This document shows positions 40,839 to 48,592 of a DNA stretch of 64,000 bases, piece after piece (position 1 is the first letter of the stretch; each line of letters starts with the position of its first letter). Location: NCBI GenBank assembly GCA_042568205.1, contig JBHPJE010000001.1, forward strand, positions 1 to 64,000, read 5' to 3'. The DNA is from JAUVDZ01 sp042568205 (GTDB taxonomy: Bacteria; Patescibacteriota; Gracilibacteria; UBA1369; PNNO01). The notes under the pieces were generated by a model. That model searched no databases. It saw only the letters and a list, made by a program, of their open reading frames with translations, and had not been told where the DNA came from. The position numbers and the translations under genes were made by a program.

Positions 40839-40844
40839 CACGCT

Positions 40845-41921
40845 ATGCAGCTCAAATCAATTAAATTAGAGAATTTCAGGAATTATAAAAAGCTTGATAT
40901 AAAGCTTGATCCAGCCAATAATCTCAATCTTTTTATAGGAGATAATGCTCAGGGAAAGACTAATTTTCTTGAAGCAATTACTGTTTTGTCTTTAGCGAAG
41001 TCGTTTCGCATACCTAAGCATGATTCGTTGATTATGTGGGATGAGGAATATGCTCGTATTGTTGGCCAGTTTGATGATACTGAGCTTGAGTTTTTTGTTA
41101 GTGTTAAGCCAAAAAAGCAGAAGAATCTTAAGAAAAATGGAGTCAATGTACAGGTCAAGGATTTTATTGGACAGCTTAATATTGTTCTTTTTCATCCTGA
41201 AGATTTAAATATACTTTACCTTTCTCCAAGCCTAAGACGTCAGTATTTAAACACGATTTTGTCGCAGACAGATCCAATTTATTTCGATGCCCTTGTTCAG
41301 TATAATCGACTTTTAAAACATAGGAATAAGACCCTCTTTTTAATAACTGAAAGCAAGGCAACTAAGGATGAACTTAATGTTTGGGATGAGAAATTAGCTG
41401 AATATGGATCATATATTTATCAAAAACGGCTTGAATTAGTGCAGTTTTTTAATAAACCATGTGCAGATAATTATAATAAAATCGCTAATTCAGAAGAAAA
41501 CGTAAAATTAAGTTACACCTGCTCATTTAAAGATCCATTAACTGAAAAAGAGGATTATCTTGATGCTTTACACGAAAATCGAGAGTCAGACATTGCTTAT
41601 CAACGTACTCGAAAGGGGATTCACCGTGATGATCTTGAGATTTACTTTAATAATCACAATGTATTTGATTTTGCTTCAAGAGGAGAGATGCGAACCCTTA
41701 TTATTGCCTTAAAGCTAAGTGAAATCGAATTTATTGAGGCTCAAACAGGTAGAAAACCCATACTTCTATTGGATGATGTATTCTCTGAATTGGATATAAA
41801 TCGCCAGAAATTCCTGCTTGATGCAATAAAAAACTATCAATCGTTTATCACCACTACGCATCACGATTTTGTGGTTCCAGAAGGCTCAAAAGTGCATGAA
41901 ATCTCTGATGGCACCATGTGA
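40845..41921 (+). CDS. recF: RecF, DNA gap-repair ATPase
   Basis: The 358-residue SMC-like ATPase loads RecA at single-strand gaps together with RecO and RecR. Seen: the N-terminal L-E-N-F-R-N-Y, Walker A G-D-N-A-Q-G-K-T-N (32-40), the ABC signature region F-A-S-R-G-E-M-R-T-L-I-I-A-L-K and Walker B I-L-L-L-D-D-V-F-S-E-L-D. An upstream in-frame GTG at 40743 would add 34 residues of repeat-encoded sequence and is rejected in favour of ATG 40845. recF usually neighbours dnaA-dnaN; here it does not. Confidence 0.95.
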   Translation: MQLKSIKLENFRNYKKLDIKLDPANNLNLFIGDNAQGKTNFLEAITVLSLAKSFRIPKHDSLIMWDEEYARIVGQFDDTELEFFVSVKPKKQKNLKKNGVNVQVKDFIGQLNIVLFHPEDLNILYLSPSLRRQYLNTILSQTDPIYFDALVQYNRLLKHRNKTLFLITESKATKDELNVWDEKLAEYGSYIYQKRLELVQFFNKPCADNYNKIANSEENVKLSYTCSFKDPLTEKEDYLDALHENRESDIAYQRTRKGIHRDDLEIYFNNHNVFDFASRGEMRTLIIALKLSEIEFIEAQTGRKPILLLDDVFSELDINRQKFLLDAIKNYQSFITTTHHDFVVPEGSKVHEISDGTM

Positions 41922-41988
41922 AATTGTGTTAACTGAGCTTGAACCCTTCTTGTACTTGCCCTTTACTATTGGCTTCATCGCTTATTTA

Positions 41989-41997
41989 TGGTATAAT
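41989..41997 (+). promoter_or_regulatory. Extended -10 promoter of the PrsW-like gene
   Basis: TG-G-TATAAT (41989-41997), with a weak -35 TTGGCT (41969-41974) 17 bases upstream. The leader is about 23 bases. Confidence 0.6.
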
Positions 41998-42026
41998 TCA
42001 GACAGTAGTGTAAAACACAAATAAAT

Positions 42027-42905
42027 ATGGAAAGCGCTCTAGAAATATCGAAAATAGGAATTATTGTCATATCTGTGATACTTGCATTTGTGCCAATTGT
42101 TGCATGGGGTCTTCATTTTCTCCATAAGCATCCTGAGAAACGAAAATTAGTCATAATTACTTTCATTGGAGGTGCAATTTCTGTTGCGCCTCTTTTATTA
42201 TATAAATACGCTTGGCAATGGTTCCCTTGGATCAATGCTTTTGATTGGATTAGAAACACGAACTTTGATTTATTTGGGATAAACTCGTTACTTTTAATAC
42301 CAATTCCAGTATTAATCACGTTTTTACTTGTAGGTGTTATTGAAGAAATATCAAAGATTTATTCAGTTAAAATTTTAGATAGAAATAGAATCATGTCAGT
42401 TGATGATGCAATTTCATTTGCGATTATTGCAGGTTTGGGATTTGCATTTGTAGAAAATATCCTTTATTTCCAAAACATACTTGAATCGCGAGGATTTGAG
42501 AATTTCTTATTCCCTTTTGTATTTAGATCGCTATTCTCAACCTTTGCACATGTGATGTTCTCAGGTGTATTTGGATATTTTTATGGAGTCGCACACTTTG
42601 CTGATCCTATTCTTAAAAAGAAAATGCGTAAAGAACGGCATCCTGTATTGAATTTTCTTCATAAAGTTTCGCACTTTAAAAAAGTTACATTATTTCACGA
42701 AGAAAAGATCCTTGAAGGGCTTATAGCAGCTACTTTGTTACATGCTGCATTTAATGTATTCCTTGAAATGGAATGGCTGATTATAATAGTTCCATTCTTA
42801 TTTGTTGGATATTTAATCCTGGATAATCTTATTGAAAGAAAAGAGAATCTTGTTAATCTTAAGCGCTTACTCCCTGAGCGAACTAGTGGCCGCAAGTACC
42901 TCTAA
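42027..42905 (+). CDS. PrsW-family intramembrane protease
   Basis: A 292-residue polytopic membrane protein with the family's conserved residues: E106-E107-x2-K110, F-V-E143-N144, His175 (F-A-H-V) and H239-x3-N243. PrsW of Bacillus subtilis cleaves the anti-sigma factor RsiW in stress signalling and belongs to a glutamic-type intramembrane protease superfamily. The target here is unknown; no anti-sigma factor is seen nearby. The 3' end overlaps the convergent GDPD gene by 39 bases. Confidence 0.9.
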   Translation: MESALEISKIGIIVISVILAFVPIVAWGLHFLHKHPEKRKLVIITFIGGAISVAPLLLYKYAWQWFPWINAFDWIRNTNFDLFGINSLLLIPIPVLITFLLVGVIEEISKIYSVKILDRNRIMSVDDAISFAIIAGLGFAFVENILYFQNILESRGFENFLFPFVFRSLFSTFAHVMFSGVFGYFYGVAHFADPILKKKMRKERHPVLNFLHKVSHFKKVTLFHEEKILEGLIAATLLHAAFNVFLEMEWLIIIVPFLFVGYLILDNLIERKENLVNLKRLLPERTSGRKYL

Positions 42906-43571
42906 AGCTTTTTGAGGTTTGTCTGTAATAATTGCAGATATTCTTTTATCTTTGATGTATTTTTTAATAAGGTTTTCGTCATTTACTGTCCATATCCAAA
43001 CTGGGATCTTAAGCAAATAAGCTAAATAATGGATTTTGGTTTTTAGATATTTGTGATTCATTACCAATGCATCGGCTTTCAGGTATTTAACTTTAAATAA
43101 AGAAAATAAATCTGAAAATTGCTGGAGTCTATTACGGCTACCAACTATAAATCCGGTTTTTAGCTTAGGATCCAGGCATTTTATTTCGCGTAGAACTGTT
43201 TTCTTAAAAGAAGTATAAAAGATTTCATCATGTTTTAGGTATTTTTTAACCATATTCACTGCTTCTTCAACATATCCATGTTCTTTTATCTCTAAATCTA
43301 CTTGAATTCTGCCCCTTGCGAGCTCTAATACATCCTTTAATAAAGGGATTTCATGCTCAGCCTGCTTGCTTAGTTCTTCGTAAGTTAATTTCTGAACTTC
43401 ATTTCCTTTTAAATTAGGATCATGAAAAGCCACCAATTTCCCATCTTTTGTTTTTCTTAAGTCAAATTCGAACATTGGGACTCCTATCTCAATAGCCTTT
43501 TGGATAGCTTCCAGAGAGTTTTCTGGAGCAAATTCCTTTCCGCCTCTATGTGCAATTATTAATTTACTCAT
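42867..43571 (-). CDS. Glycerophosphodiester phosphodiesterase (GDPD family)
   Basis: A 234-residue TIM-barrel enzyme that hydrolyses glycerophosphodiesters to glycerol 3-phosphate and an alcohol. Seen: A-H-R-G-G (7-11), A-P-E-N-S (15-19), metal ligands Glu35 and Asp37, T-K-D-G (41-44) and H50-D51, with a second catalytic region further on (V-D-L-E-I-K). No signal peptide, so it is cytoplasmic. It may recycle phospholipid head groups taken up from outside. A promoter (TTGTAA, 17 bases, TAAACT at 43609-43581) could start transcription only a few bases before its ATG. Confidence 0.9.
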   Translation of the reverse strand: MSKLIIAHRGGKEFAPENSLEAIQKAIEIGVPMFEFDLRKTKDGKLVAFHDPNLKGNEVQKLTYEELSKQAEHEIPLLKDVLELARGRIQVDLEIKEHGYVEEAVNMVKKYLKHDEIFYTSFKKTVLREIKCLDPKLKTGFIVGSRNRLQQFSDLFSLFKVKYLKADALVMNHKYLKTKIHYLAYLLKIPVWIWTVNDENLIKKYIKDKRISAIITDKPQKALEVLAATSSLRE

Positions 43572-43625
43572 CGTTAACTTAGTTTAAGTTAAATTAACTT
43601 GATTTACAAAGGATTTTATGATAAT

Positions 43626-43654
43626 TTGACTACTGCGCTAAATTTTTGTATAAA
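43626..43654 (+). promoter_or_regulatory. Promoter of uvrA
   Basis: TTGACT (43626-43631), 17 bases, TATAAA (43649-43654). It overlaps the alternative TTG start at 43646 and so supports ATG 43670. The leader is about 9 bases. Confidence 0.75.
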
Positions 43655-43669
43655 CAACTTTTAAATATT

Positions 43670-46555
43670 ATGGGAGCGGATAAAATTATTGTAAAAGGGG
43701 CGAAGATCCATAATCTAAAGAATATAGATGTTGAAATACCTCGCGATAAGCTAGTTGTAGTAACTGGATTAAGTGGCTCAGGCAAGTCATCTTTGGCTTT
43801 TGATACTATTTATGCAGAAGGTCAAAGAAGATATGTTGAAAGCTTATCTACCTATGCTAGGCAATTCCTTCAATTAATGGAAAAACCTGACGTGGATTCG
43901 ATTGAAGGGCTTTCTCCTGCGATTTCTATTGATCAGAAGACTGCGCCAAGAAATCCACGTTCAACAGTGGGGACAGTTACTGAAATTTTTGATTTTTTAA
44001 GACTTTTATTTGCAAAGGTTGGAACGCCACATTGCCCTGAGTGTGGCGATATAATTGATAGACAGTCGACATCTCAAATTGTCGAGACAATCTCTGAAAT
44101 GCCTGCAGGACAGAAGATTCTACTACTTGCACCTGTTATCAGAGATAAAAAAGGGCGTCATCAAAAGGTTTTTGATCAAATTAAGAAAGATGGATTTGTT
44201 AGAGTGCGTGTTGATGGGGAGGTGATGAGTGTTTTGAATATTCCTGATCTTGATGAGAATAAAAAGCATAGTATTGAGATAGTGGTTGATCGTTTAGTTG
44301 TAAAGAATTTTAAGCAAGAATATAAAAAGCTTTCTTCAGGGGAAAAAATTGAAGTTCCAAATCCGGATCGTACTCGTTTAGCTGATTCTATTGAGGTTGC
44401 AATTAAGAATGGAAATGGGATTATGATGGTTATGGAGCACGATTCTGGGAAAATGGATACTTATAGTGAACTTTTTGCCTGTCCAAAGTGTAATATTAAT
44501 ATTCCTGAAATTTCACCGCGAACATTTAGTTTCAATAGTCCACATGGGGCTTGTCAGACTTGTCATGGGCTTGGAACTAAGCTTGAAATAGATCCTGAAT
44601 TAATAATGCCTAACAAAAAACTCACACTTGCTGAAGGTGGAATTATCCCTTGGTCAGCTACAACATCGCACTTAACCTGGTATAACCGGATTTTAGATGC
44701 TGTTGCAAAGGCTTATGAATTTGATATGGATACTCCGATTCAGGATTTAAGTGAAGAAACAATGGAAATGGTTTTATATGGAACTGGCGATCGAAAATAT
44801 AGAGTTCAGGTTGATAGAAAAGAGGATGGCGCTTTCTCTGGAGAATATTCAACAACTTTTGAAGGGGTGATTCCAAACCTTGAAAGAAGATATCGTGAAA
44901 CTGATTCAGATTATATTAGAAAAAAGATCGAGCAATTTATGAGGATTCTAAAATGTCCTACATGTAAAGGTATGCGGCTTAGACCTGAGGCTTTGTCAGT
45001 ATTGGTAGATGAAAAATCAATTATAGATTTAACGAAAATGTCTGTAAAAGATGCAATTGATTTCTTTCAAAACATCAAATTTACAAAAATGCAGGAAGAA
45101 ATTGCAACGCAGATTATTAAAGAAATTAAGAATAGACTTAACTTTTTAGAAAACGTTGGACTCAGTTATTTAACTCTGGATCGTTCAGCAAATACACTTT
45201 CAGGAGGGGAAGCTCAGCGAATTAGGCTTGCGACTCAAATAGGATCTCGTCTTACAGGCGTGCTTTATGTCTTAGATGAGCCATCTATCGGACTTCATCA
45301 AAATGACAACGAAAAGCTAATTAAAACCCTTGTTCATCTTAGAGATCTTGGAAATACAGTAATTGTGGTTGAACACGACATCGATACAATGCTTCAGGCT
45401 GATTATATTTTAGATATTGGTCCTGGTGCTGGTAAAGAAGGTGGGCGAGTTATTGCTCAGGGAACACCTGAAGAAATTATGAAGAACCCAAATTCTGTTA
45501 CTGGGCAATATTTATCTGGAGAAAAGGAGATTGCGCTTCCAAAAGAGCGAAGAAAAGGCAATGGCAAGAAATTAGTTATTAAGAACGCACGTCAGCATAA
45601 TTTAAAAAATCTGGATGTAGATATCCCATTAGGCATGTTTATAGGCGTAACGGGCGTTTCCGGATCAGGTAAATCTACGCTTATTAATGAGATTTTAGTG
45701 AAGAAGCTTGCAATGGACTTAAATGGTGCAAAAGCCTTACCAGGCGAACATGATGAGGTTGAAAATGTGAAAGAAGTAGATAAAATTATCAATATTGATC
45801 AATCTCCAATTGGACGAACTCCTCGTTCAAATCCTGCAACTTATACAGGGGTATTTACTGATATTCGTGATTTGTTTGCGCAAACTCCTGAATCAAGAAT
45901 GCGTGGTTATAAGGCAGGGCGATTCAGTTTTAACGTAAAAGGTGGTAGATGTGAAGCTTGTAGAGGAGATGGAATGAAAAAGATAGAAATGCACTTTTTG
46001 GCTGATATTTATGTAACTTGTGATGTTTGTAAGGGTAAAAGATACAATAATGAAGCGTTGGAAGTTAAATATAGAAGCAAATCAATCTCAGATGTGCTGG
46101 AAATGACAGTAAATGAGGCATTTGAGTTCTTTAAACAAATTCCTTCAATTAAAACCAAGTTAAAAACTTTAAGCGAAGTTGGACTTGGGTATATCCATTT
46201 AGGACAGCCAGCAACGACACTTTCGGGTGGTGAAGCTCAACGTATCAAATTATCTTCTGAGCTTTGTAAACGTTCAACTGGTAAGACATTCTACGTCCTT
46301 GATGAGCCAACAACCGGCTTACATTTCGATGATGTACGAAAGTTGCTCGAAGTACTACAGCGGCTTGCAGACAAGGGAAACACAGTCCTTACGATCGAAC
46401 ATAACCTTGATGTAATCAAGTCAGTAGATTATGTAATCGATTTAGGTCCAAAAGGAGGAGATGAAGGCGGATTAGTAATTGCCGAAGGAACTCCAGAGCA
46501 GGTTGCAAAACAGAAAAAATCCGTTACAGGGCAGTGGTTGGCAAAGTATTTGTAA
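43670..46555 (+). CDS. uvrA: UvrA, excision repair damage-recognition ATPase
   Basis: A 961-residue two-ABC ATPase of nucleotide excision repair. First ATPase: Walker A G-L-S-G-S-G-K-S-S and the signature L-S-G-G-E-A-Q-R-I-R-L. Second: G-V-S-G-S-G-K-S-T-L and L-S-G-G-E-A-Q-R-I-K-L. Both zinc modules are present (C-P-K-C ... C-Q-T-C-H-G in the middle; C-E-A-C-R-G ... C-D-V-C-K-G). Length and order match the family. The start ATG 43670 was chosen over TTG 43646, which lies inside the promoter. uvrB and uvrC are not in the window. Confidence 0.97.
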   Translation: MGADKIIVKGAKIHNLKNIDVEIPRDKLVVVTGLSGSGKSSLAFDTIYAEGQRRYVESLSTYARQFLQLMEKPDVDSIEGLSPAISIDQKTAPRNPRSTVGTVTEIFDFLRLLFAKVGTPHCPECGDIIDRQSTSQIVETISEMPAGQKILLLAPVIRDKKGRHQKVFDQIKKDGFVRVRVDGEVMSVLNIPDLDENKKHSIEIVVDRLVVKNFKQEYKKLSSGEKIEVPNPDRTRLADSIEVAIKNGNGIMMVMEHDSGKMDTYSELFACPKCNINIPEISPRTFSFNSPHGACQTCHGLGTKLEIDPELIMPNKKLTLAEGGIIPWSATTSHLTWYNRILDAVAKAYEFDMDTPIQDLSEETMEMVLYGTGDRKYRVQVDRKEDGAFSGEYSTTFEGVIPNLERRYRETDSDYIRKKIEQFMRILKCPTCKGMRLRPEALSVLVDEKSIIDLTKMSVKDAIDFFQNIKFTKMQEEIATQIIKEIKNRLNFLENVGLSYLTLDRSANTLSGGEAQRIRLATQIGSRLTGVLYVLDEPSIGLHQNDNEKLIKTLVHLRDLGNTVIVVEHDIDTMLQADYILDIGPGAGKEGGRVIAQGTPEEIMKNPNSVTGQYLSGEKEIALPKERRKGNGKKLVIKNARQHNLKNLDVDIPLGMFIGVTGVSGSGKSTLINEILVKKLAMDLNGAKALPGEHDEVENVKEVDKIINIDQSPIGRTPRSNPATYTGVFTDIRDLFAQTPESRMRGYKAGRFSFNVKGGRCEACRGDGMKKIEMHFLADIYVTCDVCKGKRYNNEALEVKYRSKSISDVLEMTVNEAFEFFKQIPSIKTKLKTLSEVGLGYIHLGQPATTLSGGEAQRIKLSSELCKRSTGKTFYVLDEPTTGLHFDDVRKLLEVLQRLADKGNTVLTIEHNLDVIKSVDYVIDLGPKGGDEGGLVIAEGTPEQVAKQKKSVTGQWLAKYL

Positions 46556-46609
46556 GTAAATAGTTAAATATTGCTTATAGATACCCTGGGTTTTTTAACC
46601 ATATCTATT

Positions 46610-46822
46610 ATGGAACAGTCAAGTTATGAAGATGAAGAAGTTCAATTGTCTGCTAGTAGTATAAAGAGGATTACTAATAAATTGCTTGAACAGTTGGATA
46701 TTAGGCTTAATCAAGCTATTAAAATAAGACTAGTTTTAGCCAATGAAGGTGAAGCAGCGGCTCAACAAGAATTACAAGAAGTAATAAGAGAAAATGGACT
46801 AGGGGAAAAGAAGAAGGCTTGA
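46610..46822 (+). CDS. Unknown small helical protein, 70 aa
   Basis: From ATG 46610 the product is 70 residues: an acidic N-terminus (about 15 residues) and two amphipathic helices ending in a basic K-K-K-A. An in-frame TTG at 46571 would add 13 hydrophobic residues and is less likely. No family recognised. It follows uvrA by 54 bases. The promoter of the next gene (46819-46847) overlaps its last codons. Confidence 0.5.
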   Translation: MEQSSYEDEEVQLSASSIKRITNKLLEQLDIRLNQAIKIRLVLANEGEAAAQQELQEVIRENGLGEKKKA

Positions 46823-46847
46823 CAAAATAAACAAAGGGTGTCATAAT
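46819..46847 (+). promoter_or_regulatory. Promoter of the 133-aa/98-aa paralog pair
   Basis: TTGACA (46819-46824), 17 bases, CATAAT (46842-46847). The predicted start near 46854 lies after the alternative start at 46846, so ATG 46879 is used. Confidence 0.75.
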
Positions 46848-46878
46848 GACATCCTTTGTTTATTTTAATTATAATTTT

Positions 46879-47280
46879 ATGAAATCTATAGATCAAGATC
46901 TACATTGTAGTGCAAATGAGCAATACAAACCAATGGCTGAATGGCTAAGAGTTTTAGAAGAAAAAGCCCACGATAAGCTTGAAGAGAATAATAGCCCTCT
47001 GACGGCAATTGCAATAGCAACAATTATAAGAAGTGTGTACACGTCTGCAGAGAAAGCTATGCCAAATGATCTTTTCTGTATAAGTGAATCTCAATCTGAA
47101 GTAATAGTTCGTGCTTTAGATCACCTTGTTACTAAAGTTAAATTGGCAATGGGAAAAGAGGAACTATATACAATTGATCAACCGGTTTTACAAATAATCG
47201 CAAATGCTAGAAGATTAGCAGCAAAAACTTGTCAACACTGCTCTACTGAAGCGTGTGAATATTTTGAATCATTTGAGTAA
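46879..47280 (+). CDS. Unknown protein with a C-terminal Cys motif, paralog 1
   Basis: A 133-residue, mainly helical protein. Near the C-terminus it has A-A-K-T-C-Q-H-C-S-T-E-A-C-E-Y-F, that is C-x2-C-x4-C, which recurs in the next gene as A-I-K-N-C-G-D-C-S-N-Q-D-C-N-Y. An extra Cys lies near the N-terminus (H-C-S-A). The motif could bind metal or form disulfides. Function unknown. A good promoter fixes the start. Confidence 0.6.
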   Translation: MKSIDQDLHCSANEQYKPMAEWLRVLEEKAHDKLEENNSPLTAIAIATIIRSVYTSAEKAMPNDLFCISESQSEVIVRALDHLVTKVKLAMGKEELYTIDQPVLQIIANARRLAAKTCQHCSTEACEYFESFE

Positions 47281-47320
47281 TAATTTATACAAACCAACTG
47301 TATACTTAACTTTATTAATT

Positions 47321-47617
47321 ATGAATGGATTAGAATTACGTCATCCTGTTCAACAAGTGATCAATGAAGATGAAACAATATTTCCATCGGTTAAAGAAAT
47401 TGCATTAAAGGCTTTACCTGAGCAGGTTATATGTTTGACTGATGCAGAATCTGCTGATGCTCAAACTGAATTGCGCAGAGTGGTTATGGATTATAGTTCT
47501 GAACCTATACGTCCAGTTGCAACTGGATTAGTAAAAGGTATTGCATCAAGAATTAATCGATTAGCAATAAAGAACTGTGGTGATTGTTCTAATCAAGATT
47601 GTAATTATCGTGAATAG
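47321..47617 (+). CDS. Unknown protein with a C-terminal Cys motif, paralog 2
   Basis: A 98-residue protein whose C-terminal ~25 residues (I-N-R-L-A-I-K-N-C-G-D-C-S-N-Q-D-C-N-Y) parallel the end of the preceding gene (A-R-R-L-A-A-K-T-C-Q-H-C-S), so the two arose by duplication. The start ATG 47321 is preferred over the upstream in-frame 47255, which overlaps the previous gene. A terminator follows at 47646-47675. Function unknown. Confidence 0.6.
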   Translation: MNGLELRHPVQQVINEDETIFPSVKEIALKALPEQVICLTDAESADAQTELRRVVMDYSSEPIRPVATGLVKGIASRINRLAIKNCGDCSNQDCNYRE

Positions 47618-47645
47618 TCTCGACAAACCAACTGTCAACAACGAA

Positions 47646-47675
47646 GTCCTTAGATTTATTTTTAAGGGCTTTTTT
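47646..47675 (+). terminator. Rho-independent terminator after the paralog pair
   Basis: GTCCTTA (47646-47652) pairs with TAAGGGC (47663-47669) with one G-T pair, followed by six T. Confidence 0.7.
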
Positions 47676-47794
47676 AAAATTCCTAGACAATCCATAATGT
47701 CAACGTACGCATTTCCATCCTTTTTAACAGCCGAACAACTCCTTAGTGGCCATTTTAACGTGAAAATGTCCAGTTTTGCTCAAATCGCGTTAAA

Positions 47795-47999
47795 TGGGCT
47801 CAGATTGCATAAGATTGTGTAAAGTTTAATCAAATTGTGTAGAATTAAATTAAACTTGTCAAAATTGTTGAAATATGATTAAAGTTGTGATATATATAAT
47901 AACGCTGTTTGAAATTTAGGCAGATTGTATAAAGTTCTCTGAAGCTTGCCAAAGTTGTGTAGAAATGATAAAATTTAAGTAAGATTAAACAAAATTAAA
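47795..47999. repeat. AT-rich region with many degenerate TTGTGTA(A/G)A-like words
   Basis: The 382-base gap 47618-47999 holds a terminator and then an AT-rich stretch. In it variants of one short word recur in the same orientation: ATTGCATAAGA, ATTGTGTAAAG, ATTGTGTAGAA, CTTGTCAAAA, ATTGTTGAAA, GTTGTGATAT, ATTGTATAAAG, CTTGCCAAAGT and GTTGTGTAGAA, spaced irregularly at roughly 10-25 bases. No gene is credible here. The array ends directly at the start of an HTH gene, so it may be a multi-site operator or iteron-like region. Confidence 0.5.
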
Positions 48000-48287
48000 G
48001 TGTTTCCGGAAAAACTACTCACAACAGAACAAGTTGCAGATTTACTTCAAGTGCATCCTTTCACTGTCCTTAAATACATTAAGGGCAAAAAGCTTAAAGC
48101 ATTTAAGCTAGGAAGGGTGTGGCGAATTCGTGAAAGTGATGTTGAAACATTTCTTGAAGACAGATCCATGGCTTCTAAAGAACCGAATCAAAATCCTGAA
48201 ACACCAGAACCTTCTAAAAAAGAAGAAGTTGAAATCGATGAAAACATGCTGCCAAATGACAAAAGCGACCATTATATTCTTGAGTAG
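48000..48287 (+). CDS. Excisionase-type helix-turn-helix (MerR-like, HTH_17) DNA-binding protein
   Basis: A 95-residue protein. Residues ~6-52 match the excisionase-family HTH: L-L-T-T-E-Q-V-A-D-L-L-Q-V-H-P-F-T-V followed by G-K-K-L-K-A-F-K-L-G-R-V-W-R-I-R-E-S-D-V-E-T-F-L. The C-terminal half is acidic and Pro-rich, probably disordered. The start is a GTG at 48000. Such proteins bind short DNA repeats; the AT-rich repeat array directly upstream is the obvious candidate target. A zinc-ribbon gene follows after 11 bases. Confidence 0.82.
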   Translation: MFPEKLLTTEQVADLLQVHPFTVLKYIKGKKLKAFKLGRVWRIRESDVETFLEDRSMASKEPNQNPETPEPSKKEEVEIDENMLPNDKSDHYILE

Positions 48288-48298
48288 CACAATCAAAG

Positions 48299-48469
48299 AT
48301 GATCTTCAATTGCATAAGTTGCGGTAAGGCAATATCAAGTCTTAAAGACGTTTGCCCATACTGTAAATCTGACATTGCAGAAATAAATCAGAAATTAAAC
48401 ACGCCAGAACGTGATGATCTGTTTAAAAGCAAAGTAAAAGGAACTATCCTTGCACTTGTTAACCGTTAA
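48299..48469 (+). CDS. Small zinc-ribbon protein, 56 aa
   Basis: The frame ATG 48299 to TAA 48469 encodes 56 residues beginning M-I-F-N-C-I-S-C-G-K and continuing V-C-P-Y-C-K-S-D. The pairs C5-x2-C8 and C19-x2-C22 form a classic zinc ribbon. The rest is a charged helix. It starts 11 bases after the HTH gene and is followed by a bidirectional terminator, so the two genes form an operon. The gene is easily missed because of its size. Function unknown; a nucleic-acid or protein adaptor role is possible. Confidence 0.7.
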   Translation: MIFNCISCGKAISSLKDVCPYCKSDIAEINQKLNTPERDDLFKSKVKGTILALVNR

Positions 48470-48510
48470 TACGACCTCTTTTAAAATACAAGCCCTAGAA
48501 AAGCCTTAGC

Positions 48511-48549
48511 AAAAAACTCCCGAAGCATTACCCTGGGAGATTTTTGCAA
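48511..48549. terminator. Bidirectional terminator between convergent operons
   Basis: GCAAAAA-A-CTCCC (48511-48523) pairs with GGGAG-A-TTTTTGC (48537-48549). The A/T arms give a T-tract on either strand, so it serves both the zinc-ribbon operon and the minus-strand exported-protein operon. A second perfect hairpin (ATATAGTT/AACTATAT) lies at about 48562-48583. Confidence 0.8.
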
Positions 48550-48592
48550 AGCCGGCTAAAGCTTTAATATAGTTAAGGAAACTATATCTACG

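Noticed and set aside
40743..40844. Upstream recF start giving a repeated hexapeptide N-terminus
   Set aside because: RecF normally begins a few residues before the L-E-N-F-R motif, and a -10 box ends 6 bases before ATG 40845. The peptide repeat follows from the 18-base DNA repeat.
43646..43669. TTG start of uvrA at 43646
   Set aside because: It lies inside the promoter spacer and -10 region.
47577..47822. 81-residue open frame after the paralog pair
   Set aside because: It begins inside the preceding gene, spans a rho-independent terminator and shows no recognisable protein character.
47795..47999. Chromosomal origin of replication
   Set aside because: The repeated words do not match the DnaA box well, and dnaA and dnaN are absent nearby; recF alone, 7 kb away, is not enough.
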